Assembly (NCBI GenBank): GCA_964020155.1
Contig: OZ026550.1
Span: 2,941,352-2,978,851, forward strand
DNA length: 37,500 bases
Source: Chondrilla cf. caribensis
Lineage: Eukaryota; Porifera; Demospongiae; Chondrillida; Chondrillidae
Direction of reading: 5' to 3'
Part shown: one piece after another, positions 11,000 to 21,098 of the stretch
How positions within the stretch are numbered: the stretch's first letter is position 1
Layout of the letters: each line of letters opens with the position of its first letter
Made by a program: the position numbers and the translations under genes
The notes under the pieces: generated by a model
Told to the model about the DNA's origin: nothing
What the model saw: only the letters and a program-made list of their open reading frames with translations
Databases searched by the model: none

Positions 11000-12429
11000 A
11001 TATTAGTATGAGTTTGTATATTTTGATTTGATTTTTATAATAAATATTATTATTGAATGTGACATGATGTAATGTATTTGCTTTGTGGAATGACTAATTC
11101 TTTTACGTAACAATCAAAAATTTTACGAAATTATAAAAATGGCTAATACTAGTATGTCGTGGTACTTTGACATTACGTGGTAACTATAATCATTATTTTA
11201 ATCCTAGACACTGGAACTCAAAAATTCAACTGTTACACTTGACATTTGAAAAACCTAAAGTCAAATCAGTGTGGTGTTTTTGAAGATGACGGGAGCGGGG
11301 ATAGTGAGGCTCCGTAGTCTATCGTGCACGTGATTGTCAGCGAGCTAGCTGCAGGAAAAGCGCAAGGCAAGTAATCGTGTTTCTCGAGTAACCGTGCGTT
11401 TGTGTGTACGTATTGATAGGAGGTTGCTATGGCGGGGTAAATTGAGAGAGAGAAAGATGTTTGAGGATAAGTGCTTGATTGTTTACCTTGCATGGTATTT
11501 GCTTTGATGTGACTTCCCAGGTTGAGCTAGGGGAGAAAACTGTAGCTGTCCTAAAAATACTTGTCCTCTTGACTTAGGAAACTGTTTATTTACAAGTTTC
11601 CAGAGTTGCACTGTTAATGTTATTGGAATTATTCCAGTTCACCTTACTCCGCTAGCCACATTATGTGTATACAGCTCTATCCACCCCATGCTGGAACTGG
11701 CTGTAACCAATATGATTGTATATCGGAAGTAATATTCAGAGCTACATTTTTGAGCATATATGGAGGAACAAATGTGTTGTTTGAAGATGTCGGTAGAGGG
11801 GTGTGGAGCTCTGTAGTATATTGTGGTTGTATTACAAGTGGGTGGGGTATTCCCCCTTCTTCCCCTAATGAATCCATAGCACTCAACAGCCATGTCCACA
11901 TTATAACACTCCAGGTGAGTCCTTTGTGTAATATGGTCTTCTTTCTCCTGTTATCACTATTCCTCAACCTGTCTTGTGTCCAGTATTATGTGTAGAAGAA
12001 CCACTAGCTCATCCACCATCATCCACTGTCTGTATGTGTACCTATGTACATGTCACGGTACATAGGTAGGAGCTGTGTTGTCATAGTTACTGTGACTGTA
12101 TCCATGGCAACATCTATACCAGTGACAACCTATGTACGTAACATGTGGTAGAACCTCACAGAAGGCTCACAATACAACCTTATCCACCTCCATGCATGCA
12201 TCATGTAAGCATGTACTCGACTACCTATGTCATGCACTGTGCATCGTTTTGTCATAGTTACTGTGACTGTATGCATGGCAACATGTACTTAGTCTCGTGT
12301 AGCCATATCCTAACCTTGGTTTTCTGTCGTTTAGCGTTTGCTGCTGTTGGCTAGTCTGGCTATGCAAGACTAACATCTAGTAGTGAGAAGTGAAAGAATT
12401 CATTTTGGTGAATTGGCCAATTAATGAAT

Positions 12430-12432
<3 letters not shown>

Positions 12433-12487
<55 letters not shown>
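12433..12487 (+). repeat. GT microsatellite
   Basis: A pure GT run of about 27 units, orthologous in position to the shorter tract at 7747. Confidence 0.95.
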
Positions 12488-12494
<7 letters not shown>

Positions 12495-13366
12495 CATGTG
12501 TGTGTGTGTGCATCTGAGAGCATGAAATTAAGGATGTATTTTGTTCACTTTCAACAACTTAGATGTATGCACTCTGCACCCAGGTTTGTACATGCATGGA
12601 GCTCTGTGGATTCAGGAGAAGTTAGACCAGACCAAATGTCAGATCAGAAGGAATGATTTGGTTGTGATGGTCACATTGCTGTACCCACTGGGCTGCCACT
12701 CGTCATGACCTCACATGGAAGCCAGTTTGAACTCCCGTTTTCACCATTGTTGGACTTTGAGTATATTATATAAGTATCAGAATACCCTACAATGGTGATG
12801 TTCAGTATATGGATTATATCCGCATGAGCCCTCGGTCACGTGGCTGAATGGAGTATATACACACATACGTGCATATTTAACCAGGAGTGTACCAACCCAG
12901 GTACTTACTGAACAAGTTGCACTGTCTATGCATCTTGATTTTAGTCCACGTGTTTACAAGGTCTGGACAATAGTGTTCATGTACATACGTATATGCTAAG
13001 TGTGTGTGGAATGTTTGTAAGAGTAGCTGAGGAAGTCTGGAGTTTCATATGCTAGTGTACTGTTTGATTGAATCAAATGTAACATGATATCAAACTCACA
13101 TTTTGTCGATGAGCGATAATCAAAATTGTGTCCCAAAATAAGTACGTTATCAGCAATGTGTATTGTGGACAGCAGTATTTGTGGGTGGAATGAGCTAGTG
13201 AACACTCTTAATGCCATGTAACCTCCTTTTGAAAATCCTCTGTCCAGAGTCCTGTATACCTGTATCTGCATTGTGTTGAAGTACACTGTTGATTTTGTTG
13301 ACTTTTACATGGACGTGTATATCACATGACTGTCACATGATTGTCACATTGTTACTCTTCCCTCAG

Positions 13367-13569
13367 ATTCTGGTGACCAGATGAATGGTATACGATCAGC
13401 AATCACCATGGACACAAGTGGTGAATGTATCAATATGCTTAAGAGTGTGTGTGAAATGGTTGTCGAGTACAAAAGTTATTTGAATATTATGTTTATTCTT
13501 GAGAAAGATCTCGTTCATAATGAGCTGAATGAATTGAGATGTGCACTCTATCAAGTACATACATACTAG
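13367..13569 (+). CDS. Exon-like segment X, copy B (open frame)
   Basis: A splice-acceptor-like ttactcttccctcag precedes a frame of about 67 codons starting SGDQMNGIRSAITMDTSGEC and ending at TAG 13567-13569. The segment is rich in Leu, Met, Glu and Cys and could be a helical C-terminus. It enters in phase 1, so it would be a terminal exon. Copies A (7997) and D (36265) are frameshifted, so this is the only open one. The family was not recognised and no upstream exon could be linked. Confidence 0.35.
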
Positions 13570-13831
13570 TGTGTATAGCTGGTTGTAGCATGCATCAGTG
13601 GTTTGATGGCACGTGTTCGCCTGTACCGGAAGACAGGAAGTAGGAATTAAATCCGAGCTTTATACCCTCGCTCTTGTATAAATCTGATCGATATATTACA
13701 AATATAATAGGTATATAAAAAAAAAAAATACTATACGTCAGTATACGGAGTCATACGTGACACGGAGAACATAATACGAAAATTAGGGGCTGTATGCCCT
13801 TTCTTCCTCTATGCGCTGATCTCGAGCACGA

Positions 13832-14102
13832 ATGTCGTTATTAAAGTTGGGAATTCTCGGGACAGTTCTTCTCTAGAGATTACAGGAATACAGTTGACGG
13901 GGAAAATTTTAGGGAAAGGATCAACCGTAAAAGATTCAAGTCAACTGGGTCGGTACCTCGTGTGCAGCTAAGCAGCTCCACGAAATCCTCCTCGAAGATG
14001 ACTCTCCCGGCGGAACCAAACGGTTCGTTGATAATTTCGAGAAGGAATACTTGACGTGGTCGAAACTAATCCATCCTCATATCGTCTAGTTCCTCGGAGT
14101 GT
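13832..14102 (+). pseudogene. Kinase-kelch relic, copy C
   Basis: About 270 bp corresponding to the first 90 codons of the kinase exon of copies A and B. Lesions are visible: a one-base insertion after AAGTT, a two-base deletion that creates an early TAG, a deletion in the glycine-loop region, and CAG to TAG in the HIVQF segment (14086-14088). Homology ends abruptly at 'ctcggagtgtgt' and runs into GT-rich DNA. The leader 'gagcacga' before the ATG is kept. Confidence 0.9.
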
Positions 14103-14274
14103 GTGTGGTGTGTATGTTTGTGTGTGTTTTCATTTACCATGGTATGTGCGTATGTACGTGTACGGATGTACATGTGTGGGTGTGGATATGTTAGGTGGTG
14201 TTTTGTCGCATGTACTATATAGTTAGTTGGCAGTTTGTGAAGTTTCAGATATCTCATTGCTCATTCACTTGTAG

Positions 14275-14604
14275 GAGAGAATGAGTCGAAAAGCTGTTAG
14301 AGAAGAACAGTTTGCTAAGTCGAGAGAGGAGCTCTTAAAAGGCTGTTTTGATGGGTAACTTTTGAATGAATTTTGGTATGTACATTAGGTATTTACTGTT
14401 ACTCACCCTTGTAGGTTGCTAGTGGCAACAAGGTTCCATCCCGAACCTATCGTTCTGTCGCTGCTGCCATTTTTATCTCCATCTTGTCCGTTTGTAGTCT
14501 ATTGTCCCTTCATCGAACCGCTAGCTAACATGTATACTGGACTGAAGGAAAGAGGTTCTGTGTTTGATTTACACCTTAGTGATACCTGGTTGAGACAGTA
14601 TCAG
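14275..14604 (+). pseudogene. TRMT6: TRM6 C-terminal fragment (two exons)
   Basis: TRM6 pairs with catalytic TRM61 in the nuclear tRNA adenine-58 N1-methyltransferase. Exon 14275-14354 encodes a charged helix (MSRKAVREEQFAKSREELL, then CFDG) and exon 14415-14604 encodes LLVATRFHPEPIVLSLLPFL, SPSCPFVVYCPFIEPL and LSDTWLRQYQ. The junction reads DGLLVATRFHP in phase, as in the family (consensus recalled as DGL-VA-RFHP and PFVVYC--EPL). The following exon (VLP...HP) is missing: a GT tract and a minisatellite come next, then CNOT9 exons. Earlier exons are also missing, since a kinase relic lies upstream. The frames are open but the gene is only a fragment, presumably carried by duplication. Confidence 0.8.
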
Positions 14605-14617
14605 GTGTGTGTGCGTG

Positions 14618-14678
<61 letters not shown>

Positions 14679-14720
14679 TATATATGTATGTGTGTACGTG
14701 TGCGTGTATGTGTGTTACAC
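14605..14720 (+). repeat. GT microsatellite after TRM6 exon
   Basis: A GT-rich tract with few interruptions to 14678, then a degenerate tail, starting right at the donor of the TRM6 exon. Confidence 0.9.
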
Positions 14721-14738
14721 TATTACCTCACCATTCAC

Positions 14739-14846
14739 ATTCCTGACACTATTACCTCACGGCTCTTGGTCCCCATTCCTGACACTATTACCTCACGGCC
14801 CTTGGTCCCCATTCCTGACACTATCACCTCACGGCCCTTGGTCCCC
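14739..14846 (+). repeat. 36-bp minisatellite, three units
   Basis: Three head-to-tail 36-bp units beginning attcctgacactattacctc and ending ggtcccc (14739, 14775, 14811), with two or three single-base differences. A partial unit precedes them. Confidence 0.9.
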
Positions 14847-15041
14847 ATACAACACATCAATATACTTTACCAACTAATGAAGAGACCATTGTCCTCACTC
14901 AACCAGTATCCTTCCTAGCTACACTCACAATCCAACTTTCACAATTTCTTTACATATAAATGCACAACAAATGCATTCACACAACACATGCCTCCACACG
15001 TGAGGATGTGCACACACACACACCATTCTCCTCTCCTCCAG

Positions 15042-17370
15042 CACACATCCCATACTTCCTATACCCCTTCTTGCACACTGTGAGCAAGTCTAGACCATTC
15101 GAATACCTTGGGCTGACAAGTCTTGATGTTGTTGGAGCACTAGTGAAGGTACGTATTGTGTGTCACTTATCAGGCACCAGGTGTTCTTATTTGACATGAT
15201 GAACCGTTAGCCACAGGCTATATTGAGTGGCACCCACAAAAGAAAAATGAAGTCCAATAAAATGAAAAGAAAATAGAAATAAAATATAATTGGGCATGTA
15301 TCAGCTGTACATGAAGCCTCAATTTGGGACTAGTTAGTTGTGTGTTACAGTACAGGTGAACATGAATGTACATACGTTCATATGTCATTGCTGTCTGTCT
15401 GTTTGCTGCTGCAGACGAACGAACCTGATGTTATAAACTTTCTACTGACGACAGAGATAATTCCCCTTTGCTTGGGGATCATGGAGTCAGGGAGCGAGCT
15501 GTCCAAGTCTGTGAGTGCGATGACACAGACTGAACCCAGCTAAACTGAGGTCCTATCCTATCCTATTAAATTGATATGCACAGTACAAGATTTGACCCTT
15601 TCTCTTGACTAATATTGTCAAATGAAGACCTAATAAGAGTATAATACAGCATTTGACTGGACTTTTGCATGGCTCAATATCAACCATGGACGATGTATGT
15701 GTGAAGCTAAGTGACCTGTCCTACCCGATTAAATTGGTATGGACAACTTCCAAAATTTCCTGTTAACACTATTTTGTGTTAACAGTATTCAAATAGTGTG
15801 TATGTACATACATACGTTAGCAGCTAATGTAGGGACTTGACAGAAGATTCATGATGATATCTCACAGTACACTGCCCCTATATCCATGGTCCTGTAACAT
15901 GTGGTGTTATGTTTGGTGTGCACACACAGGTTGCTATGTTCATCCTACAAAAGATCCTATTAGACAACACCGGATTGGCATACGTACATCTGTCAGACTC
16001 ACGAGAGGTTCTCACATGTTGCCATGGTGCTGGTGAGTGAGTGGGCGGATCATTCAGGAACACATACATACGTATATACTCGAATGCGGTATATGCTGTT
16101 CACACGAGCATGATTGATGTTAGTGGAAGTTGGGGTTGAGGACAATGCTATATTATAATGCCTCTATCAGTTGAAGGAATTCAATGTGTGTCACATCCTA
16201 TGTTCATTCTGTCATTTTTTCTTGCATTCTCCGTCCATTCCTCTTCGCAGGGGAAGATGGTGAACACACTTAGGAAGGAACCTTCAGTTCGTCTCCTGAA
16301 ACACGTGGTTCGGTGCTACCTGCAGCTCTCGGACAACACCCGGTGAGCGGGGGTGTGGTCACTGTTACACACACCTTACAATTAGGGCTACACCAACATG
16401 CTCTTGACCTGTGGGTTGTCTGCTCACCAGCCAATACACTTTGGTATCTGTATCAGTTGTATTGTTATTTCACCTGCACACATTCAAGGTATTGTCATGT
16501 GTTAGTCATTTTACTTTGAATCTACTACAGTATGAGGATGTCCAAGGCTACACAGGTCACTCTTTTGGGGTATTTTATAGACATTGAATCAGGACTATGA
16601 TTTCATTATTATACGTAATTCTTGCAGTATTTGTGTTTCTCATGGGAGTAATGTAACAGAAGTTATCACAAAAGTGGCTGTTATAGAGAGGTGGTTTGTA
16701 TGTACAGGTTGAAGCAGGTGGTCTGTATGCACAGGTTGAAGCAGGTGGTCTGTATGCACAGGTTGAAGCAGGTGGTCTGTATGTACAGGTTGAAGCATGT
16801 GATCTGTATGTACAGGTTGAAGTAGGTCTGTATGTACAGGTTGAAGCAGGTGGTCTGTATGCACAGGTTGAAGCAGGTGGTCTGTATGTACAGGTTGAAG
16901 TAGGTCTGTATGTACAGGTTGAAGTAGGTCTGTATGCACAGGTTGAAGCAGGTGGTCTGTATGTACAGATTGAATCAGGTGGTCTATATGCACAGGTTGA
17001 AGCAGGTGGTCTGTATGTACAGGTTGTACTATGATTCCATTGTTATATTAGGTAATTCATGCAGTATTTATGTTTCTCATGGGAGTATATTCCAACAGCT
17101 AGTGTACTACCAATCTAGTGTACCAAATATTGCATGGATTGGCTATCGATTTTAGCCTTTATTGGTCCTGTGTGTGTGTTTGTTTTTGAGTGTCAATGTC
17201 AACATGCTCCAATGTTTGTTACCACCTCTGCATCCTCTAGGTCACGGGAAGCTCTGAGGCAGTGTCTTCCAGACCAGCTGAAGGATGCCACTTTGTCTAT
17301 GTACCTCAAAGACGAAAACACCAAGAAGTGGATGGCTCAACTCATGCAGAACCTCTCAGAGACTGTCTAG
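15042..17370 (+). pseudogene. CNOT9: CNOT9 (Rcd1/RQCD1) 3' exons, copy 2, frameshifted
   Basis: Five exons with AG/GT borders and matching phases: 15042-15148 ([21 protein letters not shown]), 15415-15510 ([18 protein letters not shown]), 15930-16032, 16251-16342 and 17241-17370, ending at TAG after LSETV. They cover about the C-terminal half of CNOT9. The N-terminal exons are absent: a TRM6 fragment and repeats lie upstream. In exon 15930-16032 an extra GTAC after the GCATAC codons makes the exon 103 bases instead of 99 and shifts the frame to a TAG at 16271-16273. Apart from that indel the family frame is intact, including the natural C-terminus that copy 1 has lost. It is probably a pseudogene unless the insertion is an assembly error. 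Confidence 0.85.
16691..17030 (+). repeat. 27-bp intronic minisatellite, about 13 units
   Basis: The same 27-bp unit as at 961-1630 in the same intron, but about half as many units. Several are shortened to 24 bp by loss of one 'ggt'. In this copy both sides of the array carry a related stretch of about 55 bp (ctatgatttcattattatac and on), which copy 1 keeps only on the right. Confidence 0.9.
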
Positions 17371-18066
17371 TGTTAACAACTGATGCATGTCCTTATGTAT
17401 GCATATGAAACAGTAATACGTTACTCGAAATCACCACAATAATTTAATAATAATTTAAATTAATGCTGGGAAATCGGGTGTAATTTTTCAAATCAACTGA
17501 TCGAGTACATATATATAATATTATATACAGGAATGGATTGATCAATTGATTAATCATTCACCACAAGACACAGGGAATCGAGAATATGGAGACCTACAAA
17601 AACGGGATCTGGTTTATTTAAATTGACAGTGTGAAAGACGTGTGTATGACTGTTGACTGGAAGACAGTCCAAAAACGTAATGGGAAGACGTGGGGTAAAT
17701 ATATTCATTAGTTGCTAAGTATATTCATAAGCATTATCTCAGTTCGTGGTCAATAACTAATTTGATGATCTCATCTCATGATGTCCACGTGATGATCAAC
17801 CACATTGGGCGCAATTTCTCCTTTTGAATTTGAAGGGGAGGAAGATTGTAAAGGATCAACGAAGTAGTCAAATTCCTTCCACTAAAGATAAGTTTCAAGA
17901 CTATCCTGCTTATTTATTGTTTCTAGCTGGTTTATTATGCCTATTTTTCTATCATTTTGTATTTTGAATGTAGGTCAATTTTAAAAGATCCAGTTTGCTA
18001 GCAGAGTTTGTATGCATGAATTACAATGTTACTGTCTGTTATCTTTGACACTCTCTGTGTGTATAA

Positions 18067-18743
18067 TGTTGGGTATACGTGCACTGAAGGAATCTGGCTA
18101 CTCACAGGGCTGTCAAGTCACACGCATTAGGCGTGTGACACACGCATTAGGCGTGTGACACACGCATTGGGAAGATTTCTCACTCTCACACGCAAACAGA
18201 ATAACGTCTCACGCATTAGCTGCCAAACACCCTTTAGTTACAGATGGAGTAATTGATTATAATAATAAGATAAAAGGCACAAAATAGATTTCCCAATTTT
18301 AGCAGCCTTTAGTCCTTAGGGATCTGATCTAGCTCTGATCAGCTACTCAGTCTGAACGACTCCACCTTTAACGTTTACGTTCGTCTCATTTAGTCTATGG
18401 TTGCACAACTTGTGGACTGCTGAGTGATATCTCACTCATTTTCATATTATCAACTTGACAGCCCTGTACTCAGTTTGCTGGATATACTCTGTGTATGTGC
18501 ACTGAAGGAATCTGGCTACTCAGTTTGCTGGATATACTCTGTGTACGTGCACTGAAGGAATCTGGTTACTCAGTTTGCTGGATATACTCTGTGTACGTGC
18601 ACTGAAGGAATCTGGCTACTCCGTTTGCTGGATATACTCTGTGTAATGGAACCTGACAGGCATGGTCGAGTGGCTGACCAGTAATTTTGTTGCGAGAGTC
18701 AGCCCAGGCTGTAAAGTGCCATTATTAATTCATTTCACTTTTC

Positions 18744-18795
<52 letters not shown>

Positions 18796-19160
18796 TATGT
18801 TTGTGTGTGAAGTCAACCTTTATACTCACACAATGTTGGGTATACGTGCACTGAAGGAATCTGGCTACTCAGTTTGCTGGATATACTCTCTGTGATGGAA
18901 CCTGACAGGCATGGTCGAGTGGCTGACCAGTAACCTTGTTGCGAGAGTCAGCCCAGGCTGTAAAGTGCCAGTATTATTTTGTTTTTGCTTTTCTTCATTT
19001 TGCGCGCGCGTGTGTGTGTGTGTGTGTGTGTGGTATGTTTTATGTGAACTCAACCTTTATACTCACATAATGTTGGGTATACGTGCACTGAAGGAATCTG
19101 CCTAGTACTCAGTGTACTGGTTATACTCTGTGTGATGGAGCCTGACGGACGTGGTCGAGT
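18067..19160. repeat. Tandem repeats inside the transposon
   Basis: A unit of about 57 bp (gtgcactgaaggaatctggc, tactcagtttgctgg, atatactctgtgta) is repeated several times at 18486-18650. A larger unit of about 250 bp follows, which adds ggcatggtcgagtggctgac, an agtcagcccaggctg word and a GT tract (18751-18794, 19013-19031). It is present about 2.5 times up to 19160. The 'tggtcgagtgg' word resembles a tRNA-Leu/Ser A box, so a SINE origin is possible but not shown. Confidence 0.8.
18105..18466. mobile_element. Nested inverted-repeat element, 362 bp
   Basis: The element begins CAGGGCTGTCAAG and ends with its exact reverse complement CTTGACAGCCCTG. It interrupts one unit of the tandem repeat: neighbouring units read ctactcagtttgctgg, and here TACTCA is found on both sides as a probable 6-bp target duplication. 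Internally it has three tandem 'cacgcattaggcgtgtga' type words. The TIR start CAGGG-TGTCAA resembles hAT-type elements, but the target size does not prove that class. Confidence 0.8.
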
Positions 19161-19246
19161 GGCTGACCAATGTGCATGATGGTGTGTGTGTGTGCATTTG
19201 TATATATCCATGTGATATACAATTAGTATTGTATGTAACTTTGTAG

Positions 19247-19592
19247 GTTTGCTGGCAGTCAGGAGAAGGCAGCCGGAAACACCTCAATATGCCAATGTTG
19301 TAGGTGGAAGAGGATCGAGAGTAAGTGATCCTGAAGTACAGTTGTGAATAGAACCCAAATGACAGAATGCTCAACTTTATTGTGCAGCTATGCAGAACAA
19401 GGTTTTAAAGCATGAAATATACATGGGTTATGGTAACACCTTGTACAGCCGATGAGGAATCCAAAGAGGAAACGTTTAGTTTACAAATCTATCAAGTAAG
19501 CTGCTAAGTTGATCCAGAATTTAATTTAGCTACTGTGATTAGTTTGTCTTTTACTACACAGGACTTATCAACAGCAGCTGCTAAAGAAGTAA
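19247..19592 (+). CDS. Three-exon gene tail inside the transposon
   Basis: Three segments with consensus borders join in matching phases: 19247-19320 (tag acceptor, gtaagt donor), 19449-19495 (acag acceptor, gtaagc donor) and 19562-19592 (acacag acceptor, TAA stop). The product would end LLAVRRRQPETPQYANVVGG, then GRGSRPMRNPKRKRLVYKS and KTYQQQLLKK. It is very basic, with two short tyrosine motifs (YANV, VYKS). The first exon enters in phase 1, so earlier exons should exist but were not found. It is not recognised as any family. It may be a captured host gene tail or a 3' part of a transposon gene. Confidence 0.35.
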
Positions 19593-20558
19593 TCTAGAGA
19601 GACTGTCTAAAAGTAGCCAAAAATAGACAGATTTGAACCAAGCTGGTGCCAAACAATGGACAATGGTAGACACCCATTCAAAAGTAGCTAGAAGAGATTC
19701 AACAGAGAAAATCCATGCCAACTCCCTCCAAGGCAAGGTTGAAGGGGTATCCCTAGAAGACAACCTACAGGTTTAGACATCTTTTTCAGTTTATACCTAT
19801 CCTTTTTTGAACAAGTTATTTTTATCACGATTTTCGTAATTTTAACAATGATTTCTAGCTTGTAATCGGCGTGCACGTACGTATGCACGGGTATAAAAAT
19901 GATGGGCGTCCTAGATTCCAAATCAGAACGAAACTGGAAGCGGGGAAGGTAACGGCAGACGAGTAGATTTGTTGTACAAAGACGTGTGAAATCTCTTCAA
20001 CTAACCGCCGCGGTTTACAAACGGTTAGCCGGACGTCTGATGTATGTGAGATGGACGTGCGGTTAACGGAAACGGTCTCCGTGCGAGAGAAAAAACGGTC
20101 TTCCCATGGTAATCGTTGTGAAGCGGTAAGCGTTTTCTTGAACAACAAAACGGTTTTCTAATACGCGATTCCCTGTGAGAAATTGGGTATATATAAAGCC
20201 TTATAAACTGGAAGTCACTAGCTCCCCTCATGCAGCTGCAGCTTGTAGAAATGTGATGTGTTTGTAGAAGTGGCAATATCATCAGATTTGATTGCACACA
20301 TACGCAGCGCACACCCATGCAGCAGTCACCTATTATGTAGTTCATGTGGCCATATATATGCAATTTATATATTTAAAGTATAGATTGCATGCTCTTTTCA
20401 TGCAGGTTATTCATAATAATGTTATCATATGAAATTGTACATATCCTGCTGGATCGTTACTCGTGAATATTGAATGTTGTCTAAGCTCACGTGATATATC
20501 AGCTATACGCAGTTATACGTAACACGGATACTTATAGAGATTGGGGAACCGCCTAGTC

Positions 20559-20940
20559 TCGCGTAGCCAGACCATAACTCGCCTCCATTTTTCAAATGTG
20601 ATCTCACCGTAACGGCAAGTTTGGGTCTGGAGACACTCCATACCGAAAACTTGGTAATGTCCTGGAATGTTGGGACACTTGCGGAATTTTAATTAATGAT
20701 GCAATAACCGCTGCTGCTTGCTCAATACTACATTCGATATGCAAACTATAGAAGAACTCAGGATCTTAACTTTGTCCATTTTGGTTAGAGTAGCTGTAAG
20801 TTGTTTAGGTTTTTGTGACATCAAAGACAAACAATAAGAGGTTGTAGTGAACTTTTGCTAAGGTCGGGATGTCTTCGTTTCTCTCCTCACCAGCTACGGC
20901 AAGACCTCAATATAGGCGGAGAAAGGGTCTGGGGCAATTC
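20559..20940. repeat. Dispersed repeat starting TAGTCTCGCGTAGCCAG
   Basis: This word occurs at 20559 and again at 35536, and in diverged form at 7615 and 12295 (agtctcgtgtagccat). Both clear copies end with 'agaaagggtctgg' or 'agaagggtctgg' type DNA (about 20925 and 35592), giving a family of about 70 to 380 bp with imperfect CCAGACC...GGTCTGG ends. The right border here is not certain. Confidence 0.5.
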
Positions 20941-21098
20941 GTATACTCATTTCATGCAAAATAGGCGGAGTCGAATTTCGCACATAAAATAATTATTTGC
21001 ATAATTTCAACAGCGATATGGCTGCCAGTCGCACAAGCATTGAATAGGTCGTTCTAAAGGACGAATGACATAGTTTGCAGGACGAAGGATGAAGGCGT

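Larger units (their letters stand above)
11000..13831. repeat. Downstream unit of kinase-kelch block, copy B
   Basis: This stretch matches 5526-8484 but lacks the internal duplication of copy A. It begins with the AATAAA poly(A) signal at 11039-11044. From about 12600 to 13290 it has about 600 bp not seen in copy A, including a 'tttgaactcccg' word that faintly resembles a tRNA B box. It then rejoins copy A at 'catgtatatcacatgactgtcac'-like DNA near 13310. No gene is recognised except the exon-like segment at 13367. Confidence 0.7.
17569..20177. mobile_element. 2.6-kb DNA transposon with 12-bp inverted repeats
   Basis: Comparison with the uninterrupted copy at 2145-2175 shows an insertion. 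It begins CACAGGGAATCG (17569-17580) and ends with the exact reverse complement CGATTCCCTGTG (20166-20177). Possible 3-bp target duplication AGA flanks it (17566-17568 and 20178-20180). No transposase frame is visible, so it is non-autonomous or has been filled with other DNA: a nested element at 18105, tandem repeats and three exon-like segments at 19247-19592. The last 320 bp are unusually rich in 'aacgg' words and in CpG. Confidence 0.75.
15591..20555 (+). repeat. Segmental duplication, CNOT9 block, copy 2 (interrupted)
   Basis: Partner of 1-2560. The match runs from 'tttgacccttt' at 15591 to 'caccacaaga' at 17568 and resumes at 'agaaattgggtatata' (20178) to 'ggaaccgcc' (about 20555). The segment 20178-20555 is therefore an orphan copy of the kinase-kelch upstream region without its gene. 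Confidence 0.85.

Noticed and set aside
12640..12740. Possible tRNA-derived SINE near 'tttgaactcccg'
   Set aside because: Only a weak B-box-like word with no A box at the right distance.
18905..18965. tRNA-like A box 'tggtcgagtgg'
   Set aside because: No convincing B box or cloverleaf follows, so no tRNA or SINE is called.
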